Notes: generated by a model not told the origin, from the sequence alone. A DNA stretch of 64,000 nt from CAZLFQ01 sp964558975 (GCA_964558975.1 CAZLFQ010000003.1:62001-126000); one strand, 5' to 3'; positions 7,927 through 17,140 are shown, counted from the stretch's first letter. Translations and numbers: made by a program.

Positions 7927-9825
7927 TTAGTGATCTTCTAAAATTAATGCTACATCTCTAACGTAAGTTTCTAATGTTGTTTTAAGCTCCTTATATTTTT
8001 CGGATTTTAAATCTGCATTTTCAATTATCCCTTTTTTGATAATGACTTTATCGGTTACCACTGTATCGTTATCCTCTTTTGTGCATAATCTCTTAACGAA
8101 TACCCATGGTGTATCAATTTCAAAATTCACACTTTCAATATTGCGGATAATACTATTTTTGATTAGAAATTTTCTATTTAAAGTAACGGGATAATTCAAT
8201 ACTAAATCTGAAACTTGGTCTGAACTTATGTCTAGAAAAGGCATATGCCATCTAGATCTGAATTGGATTGCGCGACCAAGGTTTGTGAGGAATAATTTGT
8301 TTTTTCTTAAGTAATTTACTTTGATTTCAACGTCATTAACTTCTCTAGATTTTAAATCAGGTATTGAAAAATGAGATACATCTTTTTCATCAATTCTTGA
8401 TTCAGTAATTAGGCGCATAACTTCATTTTTAATTGTTTTTGCAGAATTGCTGAGACCAAGCCCTGTGATTTCAAGTGCAGATTCCCCCCTTAAAACTAAA
8501 GTATCTACATATTGAGCTGCTGATCCTGAATCGGTGTTTATTTCAGCAATGAAATCTGTTTGCGCATTGTCAGGTGAGATATCAGGTATTTTTTCTAAAT
8601 ATGGTTTTTCAGGATCTAAGATAAGAGCTGTTTTATCGGCAATGTCTGGAAAGATACCATTGGCCATACTAACAAAATTTGTAGGATCGATCCAATAAGT
8701 CTTGCCAGATTTGCCGTAAACTTTCAGAATTACGTGATTAAAATTTGCTTGTCTTGGTATAGACCCAGTATCGGGAGTGAACCCCATTCCTCTATGGACT
8801 AAAGCAAAGAGTGTTTTATAACCAAGTTTTTTTAGGATTGCGGCTGTACTTAGCGCAAAGTCCTTGCAATCACCATGTTCTGTTGCTGCAATTTTTTCAA
8901 GGTCACGTGGCACGAAGCGTCCTTCAACAGTTCGCCAATCTCCCATGTATTGGATTTTTTCGTTTAAAGCTGAAGTTACAGTATTAATTTGTTCAACTTC
9001 GCCATTAGCTTTCGTAGCCTTACTCAATATTGAAGTTAATGTTGTTGGCAATGGCTGTGATAATTTAGATATGTAACGTGGCGCTTCCAGTCTTCCTAAA
9101 TCTTCAAAGTGTTCTAGACTTGAAACTGCTACCCAAGCATAATACTTTGAATTAACTCTTGAATTCTCAGGTTCGTTTACTGTGTCTCTACTGTAAGGAG
9201 TTTGTTGGTTTATAATTATGTTATATAGTCCACTTGCATTATTAGCAGTTTTATTTTGAATAATTTTGAAAATTTTATCTGGATCATTAACTTTGAAATA
9301 TAAAGGAATCTCAGAGGTATATTTTATTTGACTTGATTGCCAATACCCGCCAGTTCCAATCAATGCGGTGCTTTCAAAATAATCAGGAATATTAGTTTTG
9401 CTTACGGTGGTTTTGTATTTTAGATATATTTCAGATCCGACTTGGACATTTGGGAATCCAATTAAGATTTGGCCTGTTTCGTCAAAACCAGAACTATTTA
9501 TGCTTGTTGCTACAGATTTGTCTTGGATGTTTTGATCTGGGACATAAAAAACTTTTCCTTGGTTGATGGTTTTAGCATCTAAGATTTCTATTTTAGTTGT
9601 GTCACGATTATAACTTAGAATCTGTGTGGCAGTGTTCTCTCTACCAGATTCATTTAGAATTTTAATTTTTAATTCAACAGTTTCAGTACTGGTTCCATTT
9701 CTTTTAATATAAATATCTGATAGAAACCTGATTTCTATATTGGCATCAGCTTTAGTGATCCATCTCGCATGAGTTGTGTTAACGATTAATACTAAAGTAA
9801 CAATTATTAAAATTCTAAAAAGCAT
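7927..9825 (-). CDS. DUF3857 / transglutaminase-like exported protein
   Basis: The 632-residue product has an N-terminal signal peptide (hydrophobic core FRILIIVTLVLIV, ending at THA). An all-beta region typical of DUF3857 follows, and then a transglutaminase-like papain-fold domain. The catalytic triad can be read: Cys in EHGDCKDFAL, His in FNHVILKV and Asp in YWIDPTNF, spaced as in the family. Such proteins act in the periplasm or at the envelope as peptidases or amidases of unknown substrate. It stands alone between gaps of 69 and 83 bases. The family is confident; the function is unknown. Confidence 0.82.
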   Translation of the reverse strand: MLFRILIIVTLVLIVNTTHARWITKADANIEIRFLSDIYIKRNGTSTETVELKIKILNESGRENTATQILSYNRDTTKIEILDAKTINQGKVFYVPDQNIQDKSVATSINSSGFDETGQILIGFPNVQVGSEIYLKYKTTVSKTNIPDYFESTALIGTGGYWQSSQIKYTSEIPLYFKVNDPDKIFKIIQNKTANNASGLYNIIINQQTPYSRDTVNEPENSRVNSKYYAWVAVSSLEHFEDLGRLEAPRYISKLSQPLPTTLTSILSKATKANGEVEQINTVTSALNEKIQYMGDWRTVEGRFVPRDLEKIAATEHGDCKDFALSTAAILKKLGYKTLFALVHRGMGFTPDTGSIPRQANFNHVILKVYGKSGKTYWIDPTNFVSMANGIFPDIADKTALILDPEKPYLEKIPDISPDNAQTDFIAEINTDSGSAAQYVDTLVLRGESALEITGLGLSNSAKTIKNEVMRLITESRIDEKDVSHFSIPDLKSREVNDVEIKVNYLRKNKLFLTNLGRAIQFRSRWHMPFLDISSDQVSDLVLNYPVTLNRKFLIKNSIIRNIESVNFEIDTPWVFVKRLCTKEDNDTVVTDKVIIKKGIIENADLKSEKYKELKTTLETYVRDVALILEDH

Positions 9826-9908
9826 CTAAATATGCCATTTTATACAGTGATTATTAATAGATCGTATTACCTATAATTTACCATGTCAATTTATGAGCCA
9901 TTAACAAT

Positions 9909-11345
9909 CTAGGATTGTACTATGTATTTATCTTCAAGATATTCTGATATACCTTGTTTTCCTCCTTCGCGGCCGATACCGGATTCTTTTATTCCACCGA
10001 AGCTTGCAACTTCGCTTGCGATGGCAATATCATTTACACCAACTAGACCATATTCTAGAGATTCAGACATACGCCAGATTCTATCTTTGTTTTCTGTATA
10101 GAAATAGCTGGCGAGGCCGTAGTTTGTGTTATTAGCACGCTTTAGGACTTCCTCTTCGGTTTTGAATGTAAAGGCGGAAACAATTGGCCCAAAAATTTCT
10201 GTTTTTTCTATTTCTAAGTTATTTGACTTATGCAGAATAATTTTCGGTGACATGTAGCAATGACTTTGCTTTTGTAACTCTTCTATATTGGCAGAATATA
10301 ATTCTTTAGAGCCATTTTTGATAGCGTCAGAAAGTAGATGCTCAATTTTATCTGTTGCCATTTTGTTGATGAGTGGCCCGAGGTTGGTATCGTCATTTAA
10401 GCCATTTCCTACTTTGATTTTCTGAAATTCATTTTTTAATTTTTCTAAAAACTTATCAGAGATAGATTCGTGCAAATAAATTCTATTGCCGCTTGTGCAG
10501 CTCTGTCCACCACCTCTGAGTTTAGATGCAAGTAGCCCCGCTATAGCTTTATCTAAGTCAGCATCTTCAAATACTATGAAGGGTGAGTTGCCCCCAAGTT
10601 CTAGTGCAACTTTTTTCACAGTATTTGCACATTTCTCCATTAGCATTTTTCCAACTTTTGTTGACCCAGTGAAGGTCATCATTCTCACTGAGTTTGATGA
10701 AGTAAGTGCTTCTCCAATAGATGTCGCATCACCGCAAATGATATTAACCACTCCATTTGGTAGTCCTGCTTCTACAAGTAGTTCGGCTAATGCAAGAGCA
10801 CAGAATGGAGTTTCTTCAGATGGCTTTAATACTACTGTGCATCCAGCTGCAAGGGCAGGGGCAATTTTTCTTGTTATCATGGCAATTGGAAAGTTCCAAG
10901 GAGTAATCGCCGCAACAACACCAATTGGCTGTTTTAAATTAAATAAGCGTTGGCCATTTTTAATTGACGGAACTAGTTCGCCATAAATTCTTTTTGCTTC
11001 TTCAGCGAACCACTCAACAAAGCTCGCTCCATATTCAATCTCATTGCGCGCTTCAGTGATGCTTTTGCCTTGTTCAGTTGTAAGGAGTTTTGCGAGTTTT
11101 TCTTTGTCTCGAATTATCAAATCAAAGAATTTCCGCAGAATTTTTGCACGTTCTTTACCAGTTGTTAGTTTCCATGATTCGAAAGCTTTGCTTGCAGATT
11201 CAATTGCTATATTTGTATCTTCGCCATTCATCAAAGGCAATTGCCCAATTTCTTTCATATTAGCAGGGTTGAATATGGAGAAAGTTTTGCCGCTTTTGGC
11301 ACTAACCCATTTTCCGTCAATAAAGCATTTTGTGATTTGTGTCAT
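9909..11345 (-). CDS. gabD: NAD(P)-dependent succinate-semialdehyde dehydrogenase
   Basis: This 478-residue aldehyde dehydrogenase oxidises succinate semialdehyde to succinate. It shows the Rossmann region (ITPWNFPIAMITRKIAPALAA), the catalytic Glu in ELGGNSPFIV, the catalytic Cys in GGGQSCTSGNRIY and the C-terminal FGGIKESGIGREGG motif typical of GabD-like enzymes. It feeds the TCA cycle, whose lpdA and sucB genes occur 9 kb away. No aminotransferase (gabT) is adjacent. Substrate preference is inferred from family resemblance; related semialdehyde dehydrogenases cannot be fully excluded. Confidence 0.88.
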   Translation of the reverse strand: MTQITKCFIDGKWVSAKSGKTFSIFNPANMKEIGQLPLMNGEDTNIAIESASKAFESWKLTTGKERAKILRKFFDLIIRDKEKLAKLLTTEQGKSITEARNEIEYGASFVEWFAEEAKRIYGELVPSIKNGQRLFNLKQPIGVVAAITPWNFPIAMITRKIAPALAAGCTVVLKPSEETPFCALALAELLVEAGLPNGVVNIICGDATSIGEALTSSNSVRMMTFTGSTKVGKMLMEKCANTVKKVALELGGNSPFIVFEDADLDKAIAGLLASKLRGGGQSCTSGNRIYLHESISDKFLEKLKNEFQKIKVGNGLNDDTNLGPLINKMATDKIEHLLSDAIKNGSKELYSANIEELQKQSHCYMSPKIILHKSNNLEIEKTEIFGPIVSAFTFKTEEEVLKRANNTNYGLASYFYTENKDRIWRMSESLEYGLVGVNDIAIASEVASFGGIKESGIGREGGKQGISEYLEDKYIVQS

Positions 11346-11429
11346 TTGTTGATGCGCAATGTTGTTAGATTGATATTACGATTTAAAATTTGAGATACAA
11401 CTGCGAAGTTGGGTTAAGGTGCTAAACTC

Positions 11430-12608
11430 TTAAGCAAAGCTACCAGCAACGAAACCAGATGCCCAAGCCCACTGGAAGTTATAGCCGCCAAGCCAACCAG
11501 TCACATCAACGCTTTCGCCTATAAAATATAGATTTGGAACTTTGGTGGAGGCCATGGTTTTAGAAGAAAGTTCTTTGGTATCAACTCCACCTGCTGTTAC
11601 TTCGGCTTTTAAATATCCTTCGTTGCCATTAACTGCTACTTGAAAATTATGAAGGCTGAACGCAATTTTCTCTAAATCTTTGGCTCGGTAGTCCGTAAGT
11701 TTTTTAGGTTCGATATTAGCAGTACCCCAATTATCTATGAATCTATTTGGGAAATAATCTTTTAAGAAATTGCTTACTAGCATTTTAGAATTTTTTTCTT
11801 TTGCGAAAAGCTCAGTGAGGTTTTTATCAGGTAATAAATTCATGTAAATTGTTTCTTTTTCGGTAGGGAGGTATGAAGAGATTTGCAGTATTGCAGGCCC
11901 GCTTAATCCACGATGTGTAAATAATATATTTTCTCTAAATGAGGTATTCTTATATTTTACAACTGAGTCAACTGCGACCCCGCTTAGGCTTTTATACAAA
12001 TCTAAATCTTCACCACTGACGGTTAACGGAACTAGAGCAGGTCTCGGCGCAATGATATTTAAACCAAATTGTTTGGCAATGCGATATGCGAAATCTGTCG
12101 CACCCAATTTAGGAATTGAAAGCCCGCCAGTAGCAATTATTAAGGACTCAGAAGAAAAGTTACCTAGAGAAGTGTTTAGTTCGAATTTATCTGTTTTACT
12201 AACTTCGGTAACTTGGCAATTAAGTGAAATTGCAACGTTAGATTTTTTACATTCATCAAGGAGCATATTGATTATTTGTGATGATGAACCATCGCAGAAT
12301 AATTGCCCAAGAGTTTTTTCGTGGTAGGCAATTTTGTAGGTTTCAACGAGTTTTATAAAGTCGTATTGTGTATAGCGGGAGAGTGCTGATATTGCGAAAT
12401 GAGGATTCTCAGAAATATAGTTTTTAGGGCTGGCATTAAGATTAGTGAAATTACATCTGCCGCCGCCTGATATTCTAATTTTTTCTCCTATTTTATCGGT
12501 GTGCTCTATGAGCAATACTTTGCGACCCCGCTTGCCTGCATGTGCCGCTGACATTAAACCAGCTGCGCCAGCACCAATAACTATTACATCGTAAATTGTT
12601 ATGTTCAT
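11430..12608 (-). CDS. HI0933-family NAD(P)/FAD-dependent oxidoreductase (BaiN/YhiN type)
   Basis: The 392-residue flavoprotein has an N-terminal dinucleotide-binding motif (VIGAGAAGLMSAAHAGKRG), the family motif GGGRCNFTN at about 49-57, IIATGGLSIPKLGATD in the middle and a C-terminal FAD segment with LYFIGESVDVTGWLGGYNFQ. The physiological reaction of this widespread family is poorly known; some members reduce bile-acid intermediates. Its first codon overlaps the end of the DUF1338 gene by 4 bases, so the two are almost surely one operon. That pairing is the best clue to function here. Confidence 0.88.
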   Translation of the reverse strand: MNITIYDVIVIGAGAAGLMSAAHAGKRGRKVLLIEHTDKIGEKIRISGGGRCNFTNLNASPKNYISENPHFAISALSRYTQYDFIKLVETYKIAYHEKTLGQLFCDGSSSQIINMLLDECKKSNVAISLNCQVTEVSKTDKFELNTSLGNFSSESLIIATGGLSIPKLGATDFAYRIAKQFGLNIIAPRPALVPLTVSGEDLDLYKSLSGVAVDSVVKYKNTSFRENILFTHRGLSGPAILQISSYLPTEKETIYMNLLPDKNLTELFAKEKNSKMLVSNFLKDYFPNRFIDNWGTANIEPKKLTDYRAKDLEKIAFSLHNFQVAVNGNEGYLKAEVTAGGVDTKELSSKTMASTKVPNLYFIGESVDVTGWLGGYNFQWAWASGFVAGSFA

Positions 12609-13501
12609 TTGTTGGATTGATCGTCGTATAAAGATTCGATCACCTTATTAGCATTCTCAGCCACGAACCCTGTGAAATAATCACCCCACATTTTGGCATT
12701 TTTAGTTTTGGGATATCTCCAAACAAATTCCATAAAACTATTATGAGTTTCTACAAAGCCGTCTGCGGCTTTAATTTTAATATACTGTCCTAATGTTGAT
12801 GATTGAGCTATTCCTTGGTGAGCCCCACCTTTTACTTCCCCTTCTTTTGAATTCAATTCTGCATAATTTAATGTTTTAATATGAGAATTAAAATGCCATA
12901 AATCTGTGTAGCTGGTTTCAAACGTTATGTTCACGCCAAAATGATTTACTTTTCTGCCAAACAAAAGAACCCAAGCTAAAAGTTGATTTTCTTCTTTAAC
13001 GATATTGTATTCCCCGACCGTGGGTAGCCCCCATGATCTGTGTAGTAAAAATTCAGAAAGCATTTTTACTGCTTTTTCCTCGTCCCCACTTTCGATGTGT
13101 TTATCAAATTCGCTAAAATTGAATGGTTGTGCTTGGTTAACATATTTTTGTACAATTTTTTGTACTTTAGAGGGAAGTAAATTGATTCTAAAATCTGCCA
13201 AGACTACTTGTGGTAATGAATTCTTAGCTTGAGATAGGTTTGCCTCTTTATCAGTCATCCAGATGAAATCATTTTGTTTCTCAGGTAAATAACCAGCTCC
13301 TGTTTCAATAAAACCTAGGCGGGTAAAAATTGATCTCATAAAGGGAATGCCAGTGCATTCAGATGAAGGTAAATCAATTATGGCTAAATGATCTATAACT
13401 GGTTTGTTTTCATTAAAGACGATTTTGTAATAAGGTATGGATGGGACGTAATTATCCCATAGGCAATCAATTATTCTTCTTTTTATAGAGAGTGAAGTCA
13501 T
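12605..13501 (-). CDS. DUF1338-like protein (possible 2-oxoadipate dioxygenase/decarboxylase family)
   Basis: The 298-residue product resembles the DUF1338 family, a branch of the vicinal-oxygen-chelate metalloenzymes. Visible features are VIDHLAIIDLP near the N-terminus (possible metal His), LGFIETGAGYLPEK, and GRKVNHFGVNI in the second half (second possible metal His). A studied member converts 2-oxoadipate to D-2-hydroxyglutarate in lysine breakdown. The link to that reaction here is inference from fold and motifs; the protein is shorter than the roughly 450-residue bacterial enzymes. It overlaps the flavoprotein gene by 4 bases. Confidence 0.6.
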   Translation of the reverse strand: MTSLSIKRRIIDCLWDNYVPSIPYYKIVFNENKPVIDHLAIIDLPSSECTGIPFMRSIFTRLGFIETGAGYLPEKQNDFIWMTDKEANLSQAKNSLPQVVLADFRINLLPSKVQKIVQKYVNQAQPFNFSEFDKHIESGDEEKAVKMLSEFLLHRSWGLPTVGEYNIVKEENQLLAWVLLFGRKVNHFGVNITFETSYTDLWHFNSHIKTLNYAELNSKEGEVKGGAHQGIAQSSTLGQYIKIKAADGFVETHNSFMEFVWRYPKTKNAKMWGDYFTGFVAENANKVIESLYDDQSNK

Positions 13502-13649
13502 TATTTTTCTCTAAAATTTACCCATATTGAATATTATCATAATTTTTAAATGCTTTAAATTTTTTATTTCTAAAAAATTAGGAAAATAAATGTAAAAATA
13601 TCTATATTTTTGGTCGGTTTGGCTCGAATTTTGTCGAAACTCTACGGCA

Positions 13650-14183
13650 TCAACCTTTTCTTACAACTCTTCGTCCTTTGTTGCGGATTTTTCTTTGTAA
13701 TTGTAAGATTCCATAAAGCAGTGCTTCTGCTGTTGGGGGACAACCTGGGACATAGACGTCTACAGGAACTATCCTATCGCAGCCTCTAACTACAGAGTAT
13801 GAGTAATGATAATAGCCACCACCATTTGCACAGCTTCCCATGGAAATTACATATCTTGGTTCAGGCATTTGATCGTATACTTTTCTCAGAGCCTGAGCCA
13901 TTTTATTAGTAAGTGTACCAGCGACTATCATGAGGTCGGATTGTCTTGGACTAGGACGAAATACTGCGCCAAATCTATCGAGATCATAACGGCTTGCAGC
14001 GGTGTGCATCATTTCTACTGCGCAACAAGCTAAGCCAAAGGTCATTGGCCACAAAGAACCAGTTCTTGCCCAGTTTGCAAGATCATCAACTTTTGTTACT
14101 ATAAAGCCGCGGTTGTCTAATTCGGATTTTATAGACTCATTAAGTTGTTCGTCTTGATTATATAATTTACCAGTCTCTAACAT
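13650..14183 (-). CDS. nuoB: NADH-quinone oxidoreductase subunit B
   Basis: NuoB carries iron-sulfur cluster N2 of respiratory complex I, the last cluster before quinone. The 177-residue protein has the tandem-cysteine motif LACCAVEMMH and the further ligands in GSCANGGGYYHYSY and VDVYVPGCPPTAEALLYGI. The start at 14183 has a good ribosome binding site (aaaggag). It follows nuoA by 9 bases. The normal next gene, nuoC, is absent; a 148-base AT-rich gap follows, without a clear terminator hairpin. Confidence 0.97.
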   Translation of the reverse strand: MLETGKLYNQDEQLNESIKSELDNRGFIVTKVDDLANWARTGSLWPMTFGLACCAVEMMHTAASRYDLDRFGAVFRPSPRQSDLMIVAGTLTNKMAQALRKVYDQMPEPRYVISMGSCANGGGYYHYSYSVVRGCDRIVPVDVYVPGCPPTAEALLYGILQLQRKIRNKGRRVVRKG

Positions 14184-14192
14184 ATTGCTCCT

Positions 14193-14558
14193 TTACTTCC
14201 ACTCTAATGCGCCTTTTTTCCACTCATATGCAAATCCTATAGTAAGCATGAAGAGGAAGAACATCATTGACCAAAATCCAAATACCCCAATTTCTGGTAA
14301 AACTATCGCCCATGGAAATAGAAAGGCAATCTCCAGATCAAATATTATAAATAAGATTGATACTAGATAGAATTTTACATCAAATGGTATTCTAGCATTT
14401 TCAAAAGCTTCAAAACCACATTCGTAAGCTGATAATTTTTCTTTATCATAAGATATATTAGCAACAAAGAATGGTATGATCACCATTACGAAAGCAAGTC
14501 CTGTTGCTATTAGTAAAAAGATAAAAATTGGTAAATAACTACTTATCAAACTTTCCAT
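14193..14558 (-). CDS. nuoA: NADH-quinone oxidoreductase subunit A
   Basis: NuoA is a small three-helix membrane subunit of complex I near the quinone site. The 121-residue product has three hydrophobic helices (about 10-32, 64-84 and 89-110). The conserved loop AYECGFEAFENARIPFDVKFYLV, here at about 45-67, is diagnostic. It lies between fdx (2 bases upstream) and nuoB (9 bases downstream), so the genes form one transcript. No oddity in length or motif was seen. Confidence 0.96.
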   Translation of the reverse strand: MESLISSYLPIFIFLLIATGLAFVMVIIPFFVANISYDKEKLSAYECGFEAFENARIPFDVKFYLVSILFIIFDLEIAFLFPWAIVLPEIGVFGFWSMMFFLFMLTIGFAYEWKKGALEWK

Positions 14559-14560
14559 AA

Positions 14561-14899
14561 CTATTTCTTATCAACCATCATATTGCGTGTTGCTGCTGGC
14601 AATGAAACAACCAGCCCGTCGAGTTCATCGGACATAATTATTTGGCATCCTAGTCTTGAAGTATGTGTTAGGCCGAATGCGAGGTCAAGCATATCTTCTT
14701 CTTCGTCCTTGGCTTTTGCCAACTTGTCATAGAATTCTTGAGCTACAATTACATGGCATGTCGAGCAAGCAAGAGAACCTTCGCAAGCACCTTCTAAGCT
14801 GATGTCATTTTGGTGAGCTGCCTCAAGCACAGAAATGCCAGTAGGTACTTCAAAAGTTCTACTTTTTCCTTCGTTCTCAATAAAAGTAATTTTGGGCAT
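14561..14899 (-). CDS. fdx: 2Fe-2S ferredoxin (adrenodoxin/ISC type)
   Basis: The 112-residue ferredoxin has the adrenodoxin-type cysteine pattern: CEGSLACSTC (C-x5-C-x2-C), with the fourth ligand in SRLGCQI, and the acidic EEDMLDLAFG stretch between them. It supplies electrons for iron-sulfur cluster assembly. In many alphaproteobacteria it sits in the isc cluster; here it lies between yajC (1-base overlap) and nuoA (2-base gap), so it is probably translated with complex I subunits. Ligands and length are complete. Confidence 0.93.
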   Translation of the reverse strand: MPKITFIENEGKSRTFEVPTGISVLEAAHQNDISLEGACEGSLACSTCHVIVAQEFYDKLAKAKDEEEDMLDLAFGLTHTSRLGCQIIMSDELDGLVVSLPAATRNMMVDKK

Positions 14900-15237
14900 T
14901 ATGCAGTTTTATTTTGATTTAAAACTTCAGCAATGGCTTCTTTTCGGATTTTAATACGTACTTGATCAGCAACTTCCAGTACTAGTGCCCCATCTTGGTC
15001 TTCGATTTTTGCTACGGATCCGAAAATACCGCTGTTTGTCACCACGTGGTCACCTTTTGATATTGCGTTCAATAAGCTTTGGTGGTCACGAAGTTTTTTT
15101 TGTTGAGGTCTGATAATGAAAAAATAGAATACAGCAAATATTAATATAAGTGGTGCCATGCTGCCTAATAGAGATGGTTGTTTTGCAGCTGTAGTCGCGG
15201 CTTCTTGAGCTAATGCCGAAGATATAAGATCGATCAT
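14899..15237 (-). CDS. yajC: Preprotein translocase subunit YajC
   Basis: YajC is a small inner-membrane partner of SecDF. The frame opens at 15294, but the ATG at 15237 has a Shine-Dalgarno-like ggaac and gives the usual N-terminus MIDLISSALAQEAA, so I prefer it (112 residues). The membrane helix (LLGSMAPLILIFAVFYFFII) is followed by the family motif RPQQKKLRDHQ and a beta-rich cytoplasmic tail with GDHVVTNSGIFGSV. secD and secF are not adjacent. It starts the yajC-fdx-nuoA-nuoB run. Confidence 0.93.
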   Translation of the reverse strand: MIDLISSALAQEAATTAAKQPSLLGSMAPLILIFAVFYFFIIRPQQKKLRDHQSLLNAISKGDHVVTNSGIFGSVAKIEDQDGALVLEVADQVRIKIRKEAIAEVLNQNKTA

Positions 15238-15363
15238 GATTGTTCCATATAAAACATTTGTTTGAATTATAGTGGAAGCAAAGAGATTTTGCAATAATCG
15301 AAAAACTAATTGTCAAAGTTTAAGGTGCTGATAAACTTATAAAATAAACTCATTAAGTTACTC

Positions 15364-16059
15364 ATGGCTAAAAATTATAAAGAACAGGTCGTTGTTTCTC
15401 CAGAAGCTAATGGTGCTAGGCTGCTGAACATACCATTCTTGATTTTGACAAAAGATCTAATAATTAGGCCATTGCTTTCGCAAGATAGGACTATTGTAAA
15501 TCAGTCAATTAAAGAAAGTTTGAAAAATTTAAAGATGTGGTTACCTTGGGTTGATGAGAAGCCCAAATTAGAAGATGCAGATAAAATTTCACAGAAATTT
15601 TATTATCAAGCAGAGCATAATCAAGCTTATCACTTTGCGGTTTATAAAAATGAGCATTTCATGGGAATGTGCAGTTTTTATGATACTGATTATAGGTCAA
15701 TGAGTACGCATTTAGGTTATTGGTGTAGAGAAGAGCAAAACTCTGGTGAAGAGTTTTTAGAAGCTATAAATGCTATTTTGCGTTATGGATTCGAAGCTGC
15801 TGGTATAAGAGAATTTAGTATATCTTGTATTGTAGGAAATTATACAAGTGAGCTTGCTGCTAAGCAAATGAACTTTAAGTTACAAGGAATACACTTAATT
15901 AAGAATAAACAAATTAAAGTTTTTAAAATTAATAGTATCCTGCAACTTCCTCAGATAGAAGTCCAATGGATTAAAGATCCATCTGAGATGATGGTTAAAG
16001 TTTCTAATGCTGAAATACAAACTGAAGAGTCTAAATCTTTTTTAGATGATAATTTTTAA
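15364..16059 (+). CDS. GNAT-family N-acetyltransferase (RimJ/RimL-like)
   Basis: The 231-residue product has the RimJ/RimL-type acetyltransferase layout: LTKDLIIRPLLSQD at the start of the fold, WLPWVD, FAVYKNEHFMGMCSFYD (central strand), and LGYWCREEQNSGEEFLEA followed by GNYTSELAAKQMNFKLQGI. Such enzymes acetylate N-terminal or side-chain amines of proteins or small molecules. The C-terminal 50 residues go beyond the core fold and have no clear match. It is a single gene between yajC and an ankyrin gene in opposite orientation; its target is unknown. Confidence 0.82.
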   Translation: MAKNYKEQVVVSPEANGARLLNIPFLILTKDLIIRPLLSQDRTIVNQSIKESLKNLKMWLPWVDEKPKLEDADKISQKFYYQAEHNQAYHFAVYKNEHFMGMCSFYDTDYRSMSTHLGYWCREEQNSGEEFLEAINAILRYGFEAAGIREFSISCIVGNYTSELAAKQMNFKLQGIHLIKNKQIKVFKINSILQLPQIEVQWIKDPSEMMVKVSNAEIQTEESKSFLDDNF

Positions 16060-16070
16060 GAATTTAATGT

Positions 16071-16733
16071 CTATATTGAATCTGTAACTTCATTAAAGGA
16101 AGTATTTAAGATGTTATCCATATCGTCGTCTTTATCGGGGTTGTATTTCATGGTTCCCGCATTTGAAATGTTACCAGAGACTTCTTCAATCTTGCTGTAG
16201 TATATAATAACTGGCTTGTAACTCTCAGGAATACTCCCTTGATGATCTTTGATATTTTTATCTGCGCCGTGAATAATTAATAACTCTTTTATATCTGTAT
16301 ATCCATGATTTTGTGCGGTATGAAGAGCAGTTCTTCCAAATGTATCCTGAGCATTTATATCTGCCCCTTTTTTAAGTAATAAATCAACTAAAATTAAATT
16401 ATGCTTTTCTACAGCCCTTTGAAGGGGTGTTTGTGCAGCCTCATGTGTCATGTAAATTAAGGTATTAGGATTAGCACCATGACGTAGCAATAAGTTTGCT
16501 ATTTCAATGTTGTCATTTGCAATTGCTTCATGAAGAGGAGTTTCTCTGAAGCCACCACCATATTTGCTAAGCTTAACGATATTAGGATCGGCGCCTTGCT
16601 CTAATAAAGATTGAGCTTGTTCAAAATCATTATTTACAGTTGCTGCGTATAGTTGTTTGGAAAGTTCTAATCGACTATAGCTAATAAGCCAAGGTTTTAG
16701 GTATGGCGCAATGTATCTGAAGAATTGGTTCAT
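16071..16733 (-). CDS. Ankyrin-repeat protein
   Basis: About four consecutive ankyrin repeats can be read in this 220-residue protein: DFEQAQSLLEQGADPNIV, TPLHEAIANDNIEIANLLLR, TPLQRAVEKHNLILVDLLLK and TALHTAQNHGYTDIKELLI, each with the GAN/GAD-x-N turn. The N-terminus is slightly hydrophobic and aromatic, not a clear signal peptide; the C-terminal 50 residues are acidic. Ankyrin proteins are common in Rickettsiales and some are type IV secretion effectors, but nothing here proves export. It converges with the acetyltransferase gene (11-base gap). Confidence 0.88.
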   Translation of the reverse strand: MNQFFRYIAPYLKPWLISYSRLELSKQLYAATVNNDFEQAQSLLEQGADPNIVKLSKYGGGFRETPLHEAIANDNIEIANLLLRHGANPNTLIYMTHEAAQTPLQRAVEKHNLILVDLLLKKGADINAQDTFGRTALHTAQNHGYTDIKELLIIHGADKNIKDHQGSIPESYKPVIIYYSKIEEVSGNISNAGTMKYNPDKDDDMDNILNTSFNEVTDSI

Positions 16734-16859
16734 AAAAGGTTTGTAAATTAATTTTCATAAAGTGTAACACCGTTTTTGTTAATGTAAAAAAAATAGTACA
16801 TGTACTTCCGAGGTGGTGGGTGAGGGTATATTATACTGTTGCAATCAGAGAGAGGGTGT

Positions 16860-17102
16860 ATGTATAAAAAGCAAAAATCAAAGGGCGTTGAACATGAATT
16901 GGAAAGAAGTCTTTCTATTATGATTGAACGCAAGATGCGTAAGGCGAATAGTGATTTAAACTCACTTATCCTTGGTGCATCAAATAAAATGCATAGTAAA
17001 AATATATCTGATTTTAGTACTGACGCATTTGGACAAAGCTCTGGTCAAATGTTCAGCTCGCTGGCGAATATGATTCAGAAAAATATTTTGAGGAATTTAT
17101 GA
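16860..17102 (+). CDS. Small hypothetical protein
   Basis: A small gene of 80 residues begins at the ATG at 16860, chosen over the upstream ATG at 16839 because gagagggtg lies just before it. The product is basic and mostly helical (ELERSLSIMIERKMRKAN), ends in an amphipathic helix (MFSSLANMIQKNILRNL), and has no cysteine or membrane segment. A strong terminator follows 8 bases after the stop, which makes a real transcription unit likely. No family was recognised. Confidence 0.65.
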   Translation: MYKKQKSKGVEHELERSLSIMIERKMRKANSDLNSLILGASNKMHSKNISDFSTDAFGQSSGQMFSSLANMIQKNILRNL

Positions 17103-17110
17103 CGACTTAA

Positions 17111-17140
17111 AGCCCAGCGGTTTAATGCTGGGCTTTTTTA
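17111..17140 (+). terminator. Rho-independent terminator
   Basis: A perfect 8-base-pair GC-rich stem (agcccagc / gctgggct) with an 8-base loop is followed directly by a run of T residues. It sits 8 bases after the stop of the small gene at 16860-17102. Confidence 0.92.

Noticed and set aside
10486..11352. Plus-strand frames opposite gabD
   Set aside because: Mirror frames of a secure aldehyde dehydrogenase gene; composition is not protein-like.
13502..13649. Possible small RNA or tRNA between the DUF1338 gene and nuoB
   Set aside because: The 148 bases are very AT-rich and I see no cloverleaf, strong hairpin or T-run.
14898..15316. Alternative frame at 15086-15316 in the yajC region
   Set aside because: It overlaps yajC in another frame and encodes no recognisable protein.
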